Source of the DNA: Agromyces sp. Leaf222
GTDB taxonomy: Bacteria; Actinomycetota; Actinomycetes; Actinomycetales; Microbacteriaceae
NCBI RefSeq assembly: GCF_001421565.1
Contig: NZ_LMKQ01000001.1
Coordinates: forward strand, 3,284,971-3,348,970
DNA length: 64,000 nucleotides
Reading direction: 5' to 3'
Shown here: piece after piece, positions 54,097 through 62,782 of the stretch
Layout of the letters: the number at the start of each line of letters is the position of its first letter
How positions within the stretch are numbered: the stretch's first letter is position 1
The notes under the pieces: generated by a model
The model's database searches: none
Seen by the model: the letters and a program-made list of their open reading frames with translations, nothing else
What the model was told of the DNA's origin: nothing
Made by a program: the position numbers and the translations under genes

Positions 54097-55140
54097 GTGG
54101 ACAAGCCCGCAGACCTGCGCACCCCGACGCTCGACGACGTCGCCCGCGTCGCGGGCGTGTCCCGGGCGACCGTCTCCCGGGCGATCCGCGATACCAGGGG
54201 CGTCGCCGTCGAGCTCAAGGAGATCGTCGGCCGGGCGATCGCCGAGACCGGCTACGTGCCCAACCGGGCGGCGAGGTCCCTCGCCAGCGGGCGCACCGGC
54301 AGCGTGCTCGTCGCCGTGTCGGGCACCGATGCCGACCAGGGCGCGGTGGCCGAGACCGACGTCTTCGCCGACCCGTTCTTCAGCAGGGTCATCAGCGGTG
54401 TCGTGCGCACGCTCCGCACCCTCGACACCCAGCCGGTGCTGCTGCTCGTCGAGACCGACGCCGACCGCGCCGACGTGCTCGCGACCGTGCGGCAGGGCGC
54501 GGCTGACGGGGCACTGCTCGTCTCGACGCACTCCGACGATCCCCTGCCCGCCGCGTTCGCCGCCGCAGGCCTGCCTGCCGTCACCTTCGCCCGCCCGGCC
54601 AGCGACGCGCCCGTCAGCTTCGTCGACATCGCGAACCACGACGGCGGGCGCCTCGCCGCCGAGCACCTCGTCGCGAGGGGCGCGCAGCGGGTGGCCCTCA
54701 TCGCCGGCCCCGACGACGTGCCGAGCGCGCAGGACCGCGCCCGCGGCTTCCGCGACGCCATGGCACGCCACGGGCAGGCCTTTCCGCCAACGGTGCACGG
54801 CGACTTCACGCTCGAGAGCGGCGAACGGGCGATGGCCGAGATCCTCGCCGCCGACCCCGACGTCGACGGCGTCTTCGCGGCGAACGACCTCATGGCCCTC
54901 GGCGCGATGCACGAACTCCAGGCCCAGGGGCGCCGGATCCCCGACGACGTCGCGATCGTCGGGTTCGACGACTCGGTCATCGCGACGATCGCGCGCCCGA
55001 CCCTGACGACGGTCCGCCAGCCGATCGAGGAGATGGCGGCGCAGATGGCCCGCATCCTCGTCGCCCAGATCCGCGAACCCGGCACCCGCCCGTCGTCGAT
55101 GATCTTCGACCCCGTGCTCATCACCCGCGGCAGCGCCTGA
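54097..55140 (+). CDS. LacI family transcriptional regulator
   Basis: 347 aa. The helix-turn-helix is TLDDVARVAGVSRATVSRAI (residues 11-30), with the hinge helix YVPNRAARSLASGRTG, and a periplasmic-binding-like effector domain ending in SMIFDPVLITRGSA. It is leaderless at GTG 54097 and sits beside operator-like repeats facing the discoidin glycosidase gene, so it probably represses that locus and itself until an oligosaccharide binds. Confidence 0.95.
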   Translation: MDKPADLRTPTLDDVARVAGVSRATVSRAIRDTRGVAVELKEIVGRAIAETGYVPNRAARSLASGRTGSVLVAVSGTDADQGAVAETDVFADPFFSRVISGVVRTLRTLDTQPVLLLVETDADRADVLATVRQGAADGALLVSTHSDDPLPAAFAAAGLPAVTFARPASDAPVSFVDIANHDGGRLAAEHLVARGAQRVALIAGPDDVPSAQDRARGFRDAMARHGQAFPPTVHGDFTLESGERAMAEILAADPDVDGVFAANDLMALGAMHELQAQGRRIPDDVAIVGFDDSVIATIARPTLTTVRQPIEEMAAQMARILVAQIREPGTRPSSMIFDPVLITRGSA

Positions 55141-55210
55141 CCCGCGCACCCTCCGCGGAATCGGCCGATCGGCCGATTGACGCCGCCGGCCTGCTGCGGA
55201 AGCGTGTGAC

Positions 55211-55726
55211 GTGCCCGAGGACCACGGGCTCGGAAGGCGGTGCACGGTGGACTCGGCCGATCGCGTCACGGGTACCCGGAGTCGGGTCCCGCGTCTCCCA
55301 CCGCGCTGGTTCGTGCGCGGCGCCTGGGTCGTGCATCGGGGCATCTACCGCGTCACCCGCGGACGCAAGGGCCTCTGGCCGCCCCGCCCGGAGCGGTGGG
55401 GCACGATGCAGCTCACGACGACGGGGCGGCGCACCGGCCGCGAGCGCGCCGTCATCGTCGCGTACTTCGAGGACGGACCGAACCTGGTCACGCTCGCGAT
55501 GAACGGCTGGGCCGAGCCCGAACCCGCCTGGTGGCTCAACCTGCTGGCGGATCCCGACGCGACGGTCGTGCTGCCGACGGGCCGGCGCGAGGTGCGGGCG
55601 CACGCGGCGACCGGCGACGAGCGGCGACGACTGTGGGCGGCCTGGCAGACTTTCGGCGACGACATCGAGGCGCTCTCGGCTCGCCGCAGCCGCGAGACGG
55701 CGGTCGTCGTGCTCGAACCCCGCTGA
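55211..55726 (+). CDS. F420H2-dependent nitroreductase/quinone reductase family (DUF385)
   Basis: 171 aa. RPERWGTMQLTTTGRRTGRERAV, PNLVTLAMNG, PAWWLNLLADPDATVVL and VRAHAATGDER are the split-barrel Ddn-family motifs. Members use reduced F420 to reduce quinones or nitro compounds. The start is uncertain: GTG 55211 is taken; GTG 55247 would also leave the domain intact. Confidence 0.9.
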   Translation: MPEDHGLGRRCTVDSADRVTGTRSRVPRLPPRWFVRGAWVVHRGIYRVTRGRKGLWPPRPERWGTMQLTTTGRRTGRERAVIVAYFEDGPNLVTLAMNGWAEPEPAWWLNLLADPDATVVLPTGRREVRAHAATGDERRRLWAAWQTFGDDIEALSARRSRETAVVVLEPR

Positions 55727-55742
55727 CCCGGAGGGAGCGCGA

Positions 55743-56330
55743 TCAGCGCAGCGCGCCCACCGAGGCGAGCGCCTGGCGCACGAGGAGCCCGCGGCCGCCC
55801 TCGAGCTCATCGGCGATGGAATCGGATGCGGCCTCAGCCGGCGTCATCCAGGTGACCTCGAGCGCGTCCTGGCGCGGCTCGCACGTGCCCGTGACCGGCA
55901 CCACGAAGGCGAGCGACACGGCGTGCTGGCGGTCGTCGGTGAACGACGAGATGCCGGGCATCGGGAAGTACTCGGCGACCGTGAACGGCACTGGGCTCGC
56001 GGGCAGCAGCGGGAACGCCATCGGGCCGAGGTCCTTCTCGAGGTGGCGGAACAGCGCGTCGCGCACGGTCTCGCCGTACATCACGCGCCCCGACACGAGC
56101 GTGCGCGTCATCTCGCCGACCGCGTTGGCGCGCAGCAGCACGCCGACCTCGGTGACCTGGCCGAGCCCGTCGACGCGCACCGGCACGGCCTCGACGTAGA
56201 GCAGCGGCAGCCGGCCACGGATCTCGGCGAGCTCGAGATCGGTGAGCCAACCCGGGTTCGCATTCGGCGCCGGGGTGCCCGCGGGCTCGTCGTCGCCGTT
56301 CCAGTCGGGGTCGGGGGTGCGCACGCTCAT
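55743..56330 (-). CDS. NUDIX-fold hydrolase family protein
   Basis: 195 aa. The Nudix-box position reads GRVMYGETVRDALFRHLEKDLG, where the REUXEEXGU core is altered to HLEKDLG, so catalysis may be weakened or specialised. This matches the DUF4916-type members. Start ATG 56330, 6 nt after CAGAAT. Convergent with the gene at 55211, with only 16 bp between the stops. Confidence 0.82.
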   Translation of the reverse strand: MSVRTPDPDWNGDDEPAGTPAPNANPGWLTDLELAEIRGRLPLLYVEAVPVRVDGLGQVTEVGVLLRANAVGEMTRTLVSGRVMYGETVRDALFRHLEKDLGPMAFPLLPASPVPFTVAEYFPMPGISSFTDDRQHAVSLAFVVPVTGTCEPRQDALEVTWMTPAEAASDSIADELEGGRGLLVRQALASVGALR

Positions 56331-56371
56331 GCCTCGATTCTGCCCCAGCCTGGCCGGGATACGATGCGTGG

Positions 56372-57010
56372 ATGCGAATCGATGACGAGGCGGTGCTCTG
56401 GTCGGCCTCCGACGCCGACCGCGAGGGGCGGCCGCTGCTCGTGCTCCTGCACGGCTTCAACTCGAACGAGGGCGACCTGTTCGGCCTCTCCCCGTACCTC
56501 CCGCTCGCTCCCGTCATCGCGTCGCTGCGTGCGCCGGAGTTCACGGGCTACGGGTACGCGTGGTTCCCGCTCCTCGCCGAGGGCGCCGAGCTGTCGGTCG
56601 AGGGGGCGGGTGCCGCGGTCGACGCGATCCTCGCCTGGCTCGACCGGGTCGCCCCCGACGCGGCATCCGTCGGCCTGCTCGGCTTCTCGCAGGGCGGTGC
56701 GATGGCGCTCGAGCTGCTGCGCCGGGCGCCCGAGCGCTTCGCGTTCGCCGTGAGCCTGGCCGGATTCGTGCTCCCCGGCGAGCGGGAGGGCGACGGCGAT
56801 GCGCGCATGGCCGAGCTCGCGCCGCCCGTGTTCTGGGGTCGGGGCACCGCCGACACGGTGATTCCGGATGCCTCGGTCGAGCGCACGCGCGACTGGCTGC
56901 CGTCGCACTCGTCGCTCGACGCGCGCATCTACGAGGGGCTCGCGCACTCCGTCTCGGAGCTCGAACTCGCGGATGTCGCGGCGTTCCTCCGGGCGCAGTA
57001 CGCCGCCTGA
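56372..57010 (+). CDS. Alpha/beta hydrolase (phospholipase/carboxylesterase family)
   Basis: 212 aa. LLHGFNSNEGDLFGL forms the oxyanion loop; the nucleophile elbow is GFSQGG (Ser106), with Asp161 (GTADTVIP) and His192 (GLAHSVS). The family hydrolyses carboxylic esters or lysophospholipids in the cytoplasm. Leaderless ATG after TACGAT 56360-56365. Confidence 0.92.
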   Translation: MRIDDEAVLWSASDADREGRPLLVLLHGFNSNEGDLFGLSPYLPLAPVIASLRAPEFTGYGYAWFPLLAEGAELSVEGAGAAVDAILAWLDRVAPDAASVGLLGFSQGGAMALELLRRAPERFAFAVSLAGFVLPGEREGDGDARMAELAPPVFWGRGTADTVIPDASVERTRDWLPSHSSLDARIYEGLAHSVSELELADVAAFLRAQYAA

Positions 57011-57017
57011 GCGGGCG

Positions 57018-57446
57018 TCAGACGCCCGAGCCGGCTCCGCCGCCGCCCGCGGTGCGACCCTCGGCCGCCCAGCGCGCGGCGCGCTCCTTGTCGCGATCGG
57101 CGACCCGGATCTTCTCGGCGCGCACGGCGGCCTGCGTGGCGCGCTCCTGCACGAGCCACTGGGGCGGGGCCTCGAGCAGCGACTTGATCTCGGCGCTGGT
57201 CAGGGGTTCGGTGACGCCGCCGCGGGCGAGGCCGGAGTTCGAGATGCCGAGCTTGGAGGCCACGACGGTGCGCGGGTGCGGGCCCTCGCGGCGCAGCGTC
57301 TCGAGCCACTCGGGCGGGTCGGCCTGCAGCTTCGTGACCTCGTCGCGCGTGATGGTGCCCTCACGGAACTCCTCAGGGGTCGCGTCGAGGAGGATCCCGA
57401 GCTTCTTGGCGGCGGTCTCGGGTTTCATCGACTGGGAGGCGTTCAC
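57018..57446 (-). CDS. DUF5997 family protein
   Basis: 142 aa. MKPETAAKKLGILLDATPEEFRE, LQADPPEWLETLRREGPHPR and VVASKLGISNSGLARGG repeat a helical pattern twice, suggesting DNA- or protein-binding. Function unknown. GTG 57446 is leaderless after TAACGT (complement of 57453-57458). It is divergent from the LysR-effector-domain gene, an arrangement I recall as conserved in actinobacteria. Confidence 0.85.
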   Translation of the reverse strand: MNASQSMKPETAAKKLGILLDATPEEFREGTITRDEVTKLQADPPEWLETLRREGPHPRTVVASKLGISNSGLARGGVTEPLTSAEIKSLLEAPPQWLVQERATQAAVRAEKIRVADRDKERAARWAAEGRTAGGGGAGSGV

Positions 57447-57571
57447 CCTCACACGTTAGCCGGTTCGCCTGTGTGCGGCATCCGACGTCATGCAGGACGC
57501 GATGCCGAGCGCCCGCCCATCGCGGCGCGATAGCCTGTCATGGGCGTTTCCGTGGCACAGGAGGGGGCGAG

Positions 57572-58291
57572 ATGACCCTGCAACTGCGCTACGTCGCCGG
57601 GGTGAGCCCGGCCAGGTGGCTGCGAGCGTGGACCGAGCGGCGGCCAGACCTGCCGCTGGAGGCGCATCGCGTCGACGAGGCCGCACAACTCGCCGGACTC
57701 CACGAGGGAGAGATCGACCTCGCGTTCGTGCGCCTGCCGGTCGAGGCCGACGGCCTGCACGTGATCCCGCTCTGGGAGGAGCAGCCCGTCGTCGTGCTCG
57801 CGAAGGACCACGCGTTCGCCGACGAGGCCTCGCTGACCCTCGCCGACCTCGCCGACGAGCCCATCGCCCCCGTGCAGGACGACGCCGCGATGACGATCGA
57901 ACTCGTCGCCGCGGGCACGGGTGTCGCGTTCGTGCCGCACGGCGTCGCGCGCCTGCACGCCCGCAAGGACGTCGTGGCCGTTCCGGTGACGGATGCCGCG
58001 ACGACGCGCATCGCGCTCGTCTGGGCCGTCGAGCGCGACGACGACGACATCCAGGAGTTCGTGGGCGTCGTGCGCGGACGCAAGGCGAAGAGCTCGCGCG
58101 GCCAGGCCGACGACGAGCCCGCGCTCTCCCCCGCGAAGGCGGCCAAGAAGGCCGCGGCCGAGCGGCGCGCCGCCGAGGCGGCCAAGGCCGGCAAGGGCGG
58201 CAAGGGCGCGAAGTCCGGGGGCAAGGGCGGTCGCCCCGCTCCGCGCACCGGCGCCGGCGCGAAGCAGCGCAGCCGCCGGAGGGGGCGATGA
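57572..58291 (+). CDS. LysR-type effector-binding domain protein without HTH, with basic tail
   Basis: 239 aa. Residues 1-170 match a LysR substrate-binding domain (GEIDLAFVRLPVEADGL, PVVVLAKDHAFA, GTGVAFVPHGVARLHA) but there is no N-terminal helix-turn-helix; the first residues already belong to the effector domain. A histone-H1-like Lys/Ala/Gly tail fills the last 55 residues and ends RSRRRGR. GGAGGGGGCGAG precedes the ATG, so the short start is genuine. The stop overlaps the next gene (ATGA). Confidence 0.88.
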   Translation: MTLQLRYVAGVSPARWLRAWTERRPDLPLEAHRVDEAAQLAGLHEGEIDLAFVRLPVEADGLHVIPLWEEQPVVVLAKDHAFADEASLTLADLADEPIAPVQDDAAMTIELVAAGTGVAFVPHGVARLHARKDVVAVPVTDAATTRIALVWAVERDDDDIQEFVGVVRGRKAKSSRGQADDEPALSPAKAAKKAAAERRAAEAAKAGKGGKGAKSGGKGGRPAPRTGAGAKQRSRRRGR

Positions 58292-59034
58292 GCGAACCCC
58301 GCCCGTTCCTGTTCCTCTCGGCGCGCCCCGAGGTCGAGGCCGTCGGGCCCGAGTACGAGTCGATCCGGCGCGCCATGGCGGTCGGCGCCGACCGGCTCGA
58401 GCACCTGCGGCTCGACGTCGAGCCGCTGCCGGCGACCGACCTCACCGCGTACGCGGGCATCGTCGTCGGCGGCAGCCCCTACAACGTGACCACCCCCGAC
58501 GAGCACAAGCACCCCGTGCAGCGCCGCGTCGAGGACGACCTCGCCCGAGTCGCCGAGGCCGCGCTCGACGGCGGGCATCCGCTGCTGTTCACCTGCTACG
58601 GCATCGGCGTGCTGACGCGCCTGCTCGGCGGCGAGGTCGGCACGCGGCACGGCGAGGACGCGGCCGCGGTCGAGATCACGCTGACCGACGCGGGCGTCGA
58701 CGACCCGCTCACCGGCGTGCTCCCCCGCCGCTTCGACGCGCTCGTCGGCCACAAGGAGGCCACCGAACGGCTGCCGGAGGGCGCCGTGCTGCTCGCCTCG
58801 TCCGCCGCCTGCCCGGTGCAGGTCTACCGCGCGGGCGCCCGCGTCTACGCGACGCAGTTCCACCCCGAGGTCACCGCGCACGACTTCGTCGCCCGGGCGA
58901 ACGTGTACCGCCATCACGGCTACTTCCCGGCGAGCGAACTGCGCGCCGTGACTGAACGGCTGGGCGCGGCATCCGTCACCCAACCGCAGCGGCTGCTGCG
59001 CCGGTTCGCGGAGTTCGCCGGCGTCGACGACTGA
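58288..59034 (+). CDS. Class I glutamine amidotransferase
   Basis: 248 aa. The nucleophile Cys103 sits in FTCYGIGVL, with His192 and Glu194 in FHPEV, the complete triad. VVGGSPYNV forms the oxyanion turn. It resembles the GMP-synthase-type GATase subfamily with an unknown acceptor. Translationally coupled to the LysR-like gene. Confidence 0.92.
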   Translation: MSEPRPFLFLSARPEVEAVGPEYESIRRAMAVGADRLEHLRLDVEPLPATDLTAYAGIVVGGSPYNVTTPDEHKHPVQRRVEDDLARVAEAALDGGHPLLFTCYGIGVLTRLLGGEVGTRHGEDAAAVEITLTDAGVDDPLTGVLPRRFDALVGHKEATERLPEGAVLLASSAACPVQVYRAGARVYATQFHPEVTAHDFVARANVYRHHGYFPASELRAVTERLGAASVTQPQRLLRRFAEFAGVDD

Positions 59035-59078
59035 GGCGCGGGGCCGATCGGTTCGCACACGCCCTGCATCCGTGCCCC

Positions 59079-59108
59079 GCGGCCCTGTGCCCGGCGGCCC
59101 TGTGCCCG
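59079..59108. repeat. Two 15-bp tandem repeats
   Basis: GCGGCCCTGTGCCCG at 59079-59093 and 59094-59108, in the gap between convergent genes. Confidence 0.8.
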
Positions 59109-59130
59109 TCGGCCGGCGCCCGACACACGT

Positions 59131-59162
59131 CGACGGCCGCACGGCGAACCGTGCGACCGTCG
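59131..59162. terminator. Hairpin between convergent genes
   Basis: CGACGG 59131-59136 with CCGTCG 59157-59162, then GCACGG 59139-59144 with CCGTGC 59149-59154 around CGAA; two mismatched positions lie between the stems. A likely shared terminator. Confidence 0.6.
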
Positions 59163-59186
59163 ATCGTCTCGTCGAAGCGAGTGCGC

Positions 59187-60191
59187 CTACCGCGAGCTGA
59201 ACGCCGCGTCGAACGCCGCGTCGGACGGCACGTACGACGCGAGTCGGCGCACGAAGCCGAGCGCCTCGGGCGCGCCGACGAGGCGGTCCATGCCGGCGTC
59301 CTCCCACTCGACCGAGGTCGGCCCGTCGTAGCCGATCGCGTTCAGCATGCGGAACGCGTTCTCCCACGGCACGTCGCCGTGACCGGTGGAGATGAAGTCC
59401 CAGCCGCGCCGCGGGTCGGCCCACGGCAGGTGCGACGACAGGCGACCGTTGCGGCCGTTGTCGAGGCGCTTCTTCGTGTCCTTGCAGTGCACGTGGTAGA
59501 TGCGGTCCTTGAAGTCCCACAGGAACCCGACGGGGTCGATGTCCTGCCAGACCATGTGGCTCGGATCCCAGTTCAGGCCGAACGCCTCGCGGTGCCCGAT
59601 CGCCTCGAGCGTGCGCACCGTCGTCCAGTAGTCGTACGCGATCTCCGACGGGTGCACCTCGTGCGCGAACCGCACCCCGACCTCGTCGAAGACGTCGAGG
59701 ATCGGGTTCCAGCGCGCCGCGAAGTCGTCGTACCCGGCGTCGACCATCTCGGCCGTCGCGGGCGGGAACATCGCCACGTACTTCCAGATCGACGAGCCGG
59801 TGAAGCCGGTGACCGTCTTCACGCCGAGCTTCGCCGCCATGCGCGCCGTGAGCTTCAGCTCCTCGGCGGCGCGTTGCCGCACACCCTCCGGATCGCCGTC
59901 CCCCCAGACGCGATCGTTCAGGATGTCGCGGTGGCGCTGGTCGATCGGATCGTCGCAGACCGCCTGGCCGCCGAGGTGGTTGGAGATCGTCCAGACCTTC
60001 AGGCCGTTGCGCTCGAGGATGTCGAGCCTGCCCTGCACGTAGGCCTCGTCATCCCACCTGGACACGTCGAGGTGATCCCCCCAGCAGGCGATCTCCAGGC
60101 CGTCGTAGCCCCACTCGCCGGCCAGCCTCGCCACCTCCTCGAACGGCAGGTCGGCCCACTGGCCGGTGAACAACGTGATCGGTCGCGCCAT
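59187..60191 (-). CDS. Sugar phosphate isomerase/epimerase (xylose-isomerase-like TIM barrel)
   Basis: 334 aa. [11 protein letters not shown] near the N terminus, [39 protein letters not shown] and VHCKDTKKR provide the metal ligands typical of the AP-endonuclease-2-like family. It probably isomerises or dehydrates the keto sugar produced by the adjacent oxidoreductase. AAAGGGA precedes ATG 60191. Last gene of the operon. Confidence 0.9.
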   Translation of the reverse strand: MARPITLFTGQWADLPFEEVARLAGEWGYDGLEIACWGDHLDVSRWDDEAYVQGRLDILERNGLKVWTISNHLGGQAVCDDPIDQRHRDILNDRVWGDGDPEGVRQRAAEELKLTARMAAKLGVKTVTGFTGSSIWKYVAMFPPATAEMVDAGYDDFAARWNPILDVFDEVGVRFAHEVHPSEIAYDYWTTVRTLEAIGHREAFGLNWDPSHMVWQDIDPVGFLWDFKDRIYHVHCKDTKKRLDNGRNGRLSSHLPWADPRRGWDFISTGHGDVPWENAFRMLNAIGYDGPTSVEWEDAGMDRLVGAPEALGFVRRLASYVPSDAAFDAAFSSR

Positions 60192-60226
60192 CGCGATTCC
60201 CTTTCGTGTCGTGAACGTGCCGCGGA

Positions 60227-61396
60227 TCAGTCCGCGGCGGTGACCCAGAGGCCCTCGGCCGCCGAGCTCTGCTCGACCGCGTCGAGGACGCGCTGCACGT
60301 GCAAGCCGTCGTCGAACGACGGTTCGGGTCGGATGCCCCCGGCGATGGCGACGACGAGGTCGCGCACCTGGTGGGAGAAGCCGTGCTCGTACCCGAGCAT
60401 ATGACCGGTCGGCCACCACGCCCCCACATAGGGGTGCCCCGGTTCGGTGACGAGGATGCGGCGGAACCCCTGCTCGGTCTCGGGCTGGGTCGCGTCGTAG
60501 AACTCGAGCTCGTTCAGTCGCTCGAGGTCGAATGCGAGGGCCCCCTTCGACCCGGAGACCTCGATGCGGAGGGCGTTCTTGCGCCCCGTGCGGAACCTCG
60601 TGGCTTCGAACGACGCGAGTGCGCCGGAGGACAGTCGTCCCGTGAACAGCGCGAGGTCGTCGACCGTGACCGCCCCGCGTTCGGATGACGCGCTGCCGCT
60701 GAGCCCCGAGCCGTGCTCGAGCAGCGGGCGTTCGGCGACGATCGTCTCGATGATGCCGCTCACGCGCTCGACCCGTTGCCCGGTGATGAACTCGGTCAGG
60801 TCGATCGCGTGCGCGCCGATGTCGCCGAGCGCGCCGGATCCGGCGAGCTCCTTCTTCATGCGCCAGGTCAGCGGCGCCTCGGCGTCCATCAGCCAGTCCT
60901 GCAGGTACTCCGCTCGCACCTGTCGGATGTCGCCGAGTCGCCCGTCGGCGATCAGCCGGCGTGCGTGCACGACCGCCGGCACCCGACGGTAGGTGAACCC
61001 CACCATCGAGGCGACGCCGCGTTCGGCTGCGCGAGCCGCGACCTCCGCCATCGCCGCGGCCTCGCCCACCGAGTTGGCGAGGGGCTTCTCGCAGAGGACG
61101 TGCTTTCCGGCCTCGAGCGCGGCGATCGCGATCTCGGCGTGCGTGTCGCCCGGGGTCACGATGTCGACGAGGTCGATGTCGTCACGGGCGATCACCTCGC
61201 GCCAGTCGGTCGCGGCCTCGGCCCAGCCCCACCGTGCGGCTGCGGCGGCGGTCGCCGCCGGGTCGCGGCCGACGACGACCTGCATCGCGGGAGCGAGCGG
61301 GAGGTCGAAGAACCGCGGGGCGACCCGCCAGCCCTGGGAATGCGCTGCGCCCATGAAACCGTGGCCGATCATGGCGACGCGAAGCTCCTGTGTCAA
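60227..61396 (-). CDS. Gfo/Idh/MocA family oxidoreductase
   Basis: 389 aa. [10 protein letters not shown] (residues 11-20) is the NAD(P)-binding loop, VTPGDTHAE follows, and CEKPLANS carries the catalytic-type Lys. The C-terminal domain begins [13 protein letters not shown] with the substrate His region GDIGAHAID. It would oxidise a sugar or cyclitol imported by the adjacent transporter. TTG 61396 is preceded by GAGAGGAG at 7 nt; that site can pair with a CTCCT just upstream (61404-61416). Confidence 0.92.
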   Translation of the reverse strand: MTQELRVAMIGHGFMGAAHSQGWRVAPRFFDLPLAPAMQVVVGRDPAATAAAAARWGWAEAATDWREVIARDDIDLVDIVTPGDTHAEIAIAALEAGKHVLCEKPLANSVGEAAAMAEVAARAAERGVASMVGFTYRRVPAVVHARRLIADGRLGDIRQVRAEYLQDWLMDAEAPLTWRMKKELAGSGALGDIGAHAIDLTEFITGQRVERVSGIIETIVAERPLLEHGSGLSGSASSERGAVTVDDLALFTGRLSSGALASFEATRFRTGRKNALRIEVSGSKGALAFDLERLNELEFYDATQPETEQGFRRILVTEPGHPYVGAWWPTGHMLGYEHGFSHQVRDLVVAIAGGIRPEPSFDDGLHVQRVLDAVEQSSAAEGLWVTAAD

Positions 61397-61422
61397 CGCG
61401 ATGCTCCTCTCAGGAGATGGAA

Positions 61423-61455
61423 CGGGGCGCCCGGCCCACTCGGCCGGGCGCCCCG
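61423..61455 (-). terminator. Intercistronic hairpin after the binding-protein gene
   Basis: 14-bp perfect stem (61423-61436 with 61442-61455), 5-nt loop, 8 bp after the stop at 61463. Such partial terminators let the binding protein exceed the enzymes downstream. Confidence 0.75.
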
Positions 61456-61462
61456 CTGGCCC

Positions 61463-62509
61463 TCAGGACTCGAAGGCGAGATCGATGAACTGGTCGACGT
61501 TGTCCTTGGTGACCACCGGAGCGTCGAGGACGATCCGGGTGGGCACGCTGGGCGTGATCAGGTCGCTCATCGTCTTGCCCTGCGCGATGAGGCGCGCGAG
61601 CGCGACGCCGTCTGCGGCCTGCGTCGACGGGTAGATGACCGTCGCCTTCAGCACGCTGTCGTCGGCCTGGATGGCCTCCATCGCGTTCTTCGAGCCGGCG
61701 CCGCCGACCATGAAGAACTCGTCGCGGCCGGCCGAGTTGATCGCGGCGAGCACGCCGACGCCCTGGTCGTCGTCGTGGTTCCACAGCGCGTCGATCTGCG
61801 GGTTGGCCGAGAGCAGCTGCGATGCGGCAGCCTCACCGCCGGCGACCGTGAAGTCGGCGGCCACGCGGGCGCCCACCTCGAGGCCGCAGTCGGCGAGTGC
61901 ATCGGCGAAGCCCTGCGAACGGTCCTGCGTGAGCGGCAGGGAGTCGATGCCGGCGATCTCGGCGACGACGGCGTCTTCGTTGCCGTCGAGCTGCTCGCAG
62001 ATGTAGGTACCGGCCGAGACGCCCATGCCGTAGTTGTCGCCGAGCACCGTCGTGCGTGCAGCGAACGGGCTCGAGAACTCGCGGTCGACGTTGATGACCG
62101 GGATGCCGGCCTCCATCGCCTTGATCGCGACCTCGGTGAGCGCCGCCCCGTCAGTGGGCAGCAGGACGATCGCGTCGACGCCCTCGTTGATGAAGGTCTC
62201 GACGGCGGCGATCTGCGCGTTCGCGTCGTTCGTGCCCTCCGCGACCTTGAGTTCGACGTCGCTGAAGCTCGCCGCGGCCGCCTGGGCGCCCGAGTTGATG
62301 GCGCCGAGCCAGCCGTGGTCGGCGGCCGGACCCGAGAAGCCGATGACGACGTTGTCGCCGCTGGCGGCGTTCTCGTCGCTCGACGTGCCCTGGTCGACCA
62401 CGTCTTCCGTCTCGCCGCTGCTGGTGCAGCCCGCGAGCAGACCGGCGGCAGCCAGAAGCGCAGTCCCCGTGAGGATGGTGCGCATCCGCGCTTTCCGAAG
62501 TGAGCGCAT
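61463..62509 (-). CDS. Sugar ABC transporter substrate-binding lipoprotein
   Basis: 348 aa. Signal peptide with lipobox LLAGC (Cys28), an acidic linker, then a type I periplasmic-binding fold: NVVIGFSGPAADHGWL, AQIAAVETFINEGVDAIVLLP, PVINVDREF and NHDDDQGVGVLAAI. Closest to the ribose/inositol/galactose binding family. AAGGAGG with a 7-nt spacer precedes the ATG. First gene of the minus-strand operon, divergent from the transporter ATPase. Confidence 0.93.
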   Translation of the reverse strand: MRSLRKARMRTILTGTALLAAAGLLAGCTSSGETEDVVDQGTSSDENAASGDNVVIGFSGPAADHGWLGAINSGAQAAAASFSDVELKVAEGTNDANAQIAAVETFINEGVDAIVLLPTDGAALTEVAIKAMEAGIPVINVDREFSSPFAARTTVLGDNYGMGVSAGTYICEQLDGNEDAVVAEIAGIDSLPLTQDRSQGFADALADCGLEVGARVAADFTVAGGEAAASQLLSANPQIDALWNHDDDQGVGVLAAINSAGRDEFFMVGGAGSKNAMEAIQADDSVLKATVIYPSTQAADGVALARLIAQGKTMSDLITPSVPTRIVLDAPVVTKDNVDQFIDLAFES

Positions 62510-62640
62510 TTCGTTTCCTCCTTGAATGTGATGCAGCTCCGAACGGCGCGTATTCGACCCAAGGTGGTGCAACCACATGCGGGGTCCACGCCGACTTCGA
62601 TCACCGTAGCAGAAGTGGAGCGCGATTTTGCAACTTTTGT

Positions 62641-62656
62641 TTTTGCATTGGCAAAA
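62641..62656. promoter_or_regulatory. Operator-like inverted repeat in an A/T-rich control region
   Basis: TTTTGC-ATTG-GCAAAA is a perfect inverted repeat, nested in a wider one (ACTTTTG 62633-62639 with CAAAAGT 62652-62658). The 62510-62782 gap is the most A/T-rich stretch in the window and holds no gene; it controls both the binding-protein operon and the ATPase. Confidence 0.6.
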
Positions 62657-62770
62657 GTGGCGAAAGGCCCACAATCTGGGCCGGAGTCCGGCCGATGGCG
62701 TCGGTGTACCCGGTTCGGGGGCTTTCGAGGCACTCTCCTTTGGGGGTCGCGTGCCGTTGGGTGAGCGTGT

Positions 62771-62776
62771 TATGTT
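62771..62776 (+). promoter_or_regulatory. Leaderless -10 box of the ABC ATPase gene
   Basis: TATGTT at 62771-62776 is followed by exactly 6 nt and then GTG 62783, the leaderless arrangement seen at many genes here. Confidence 0.5.
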
Positions 62777-62782
62777 CGCCCC

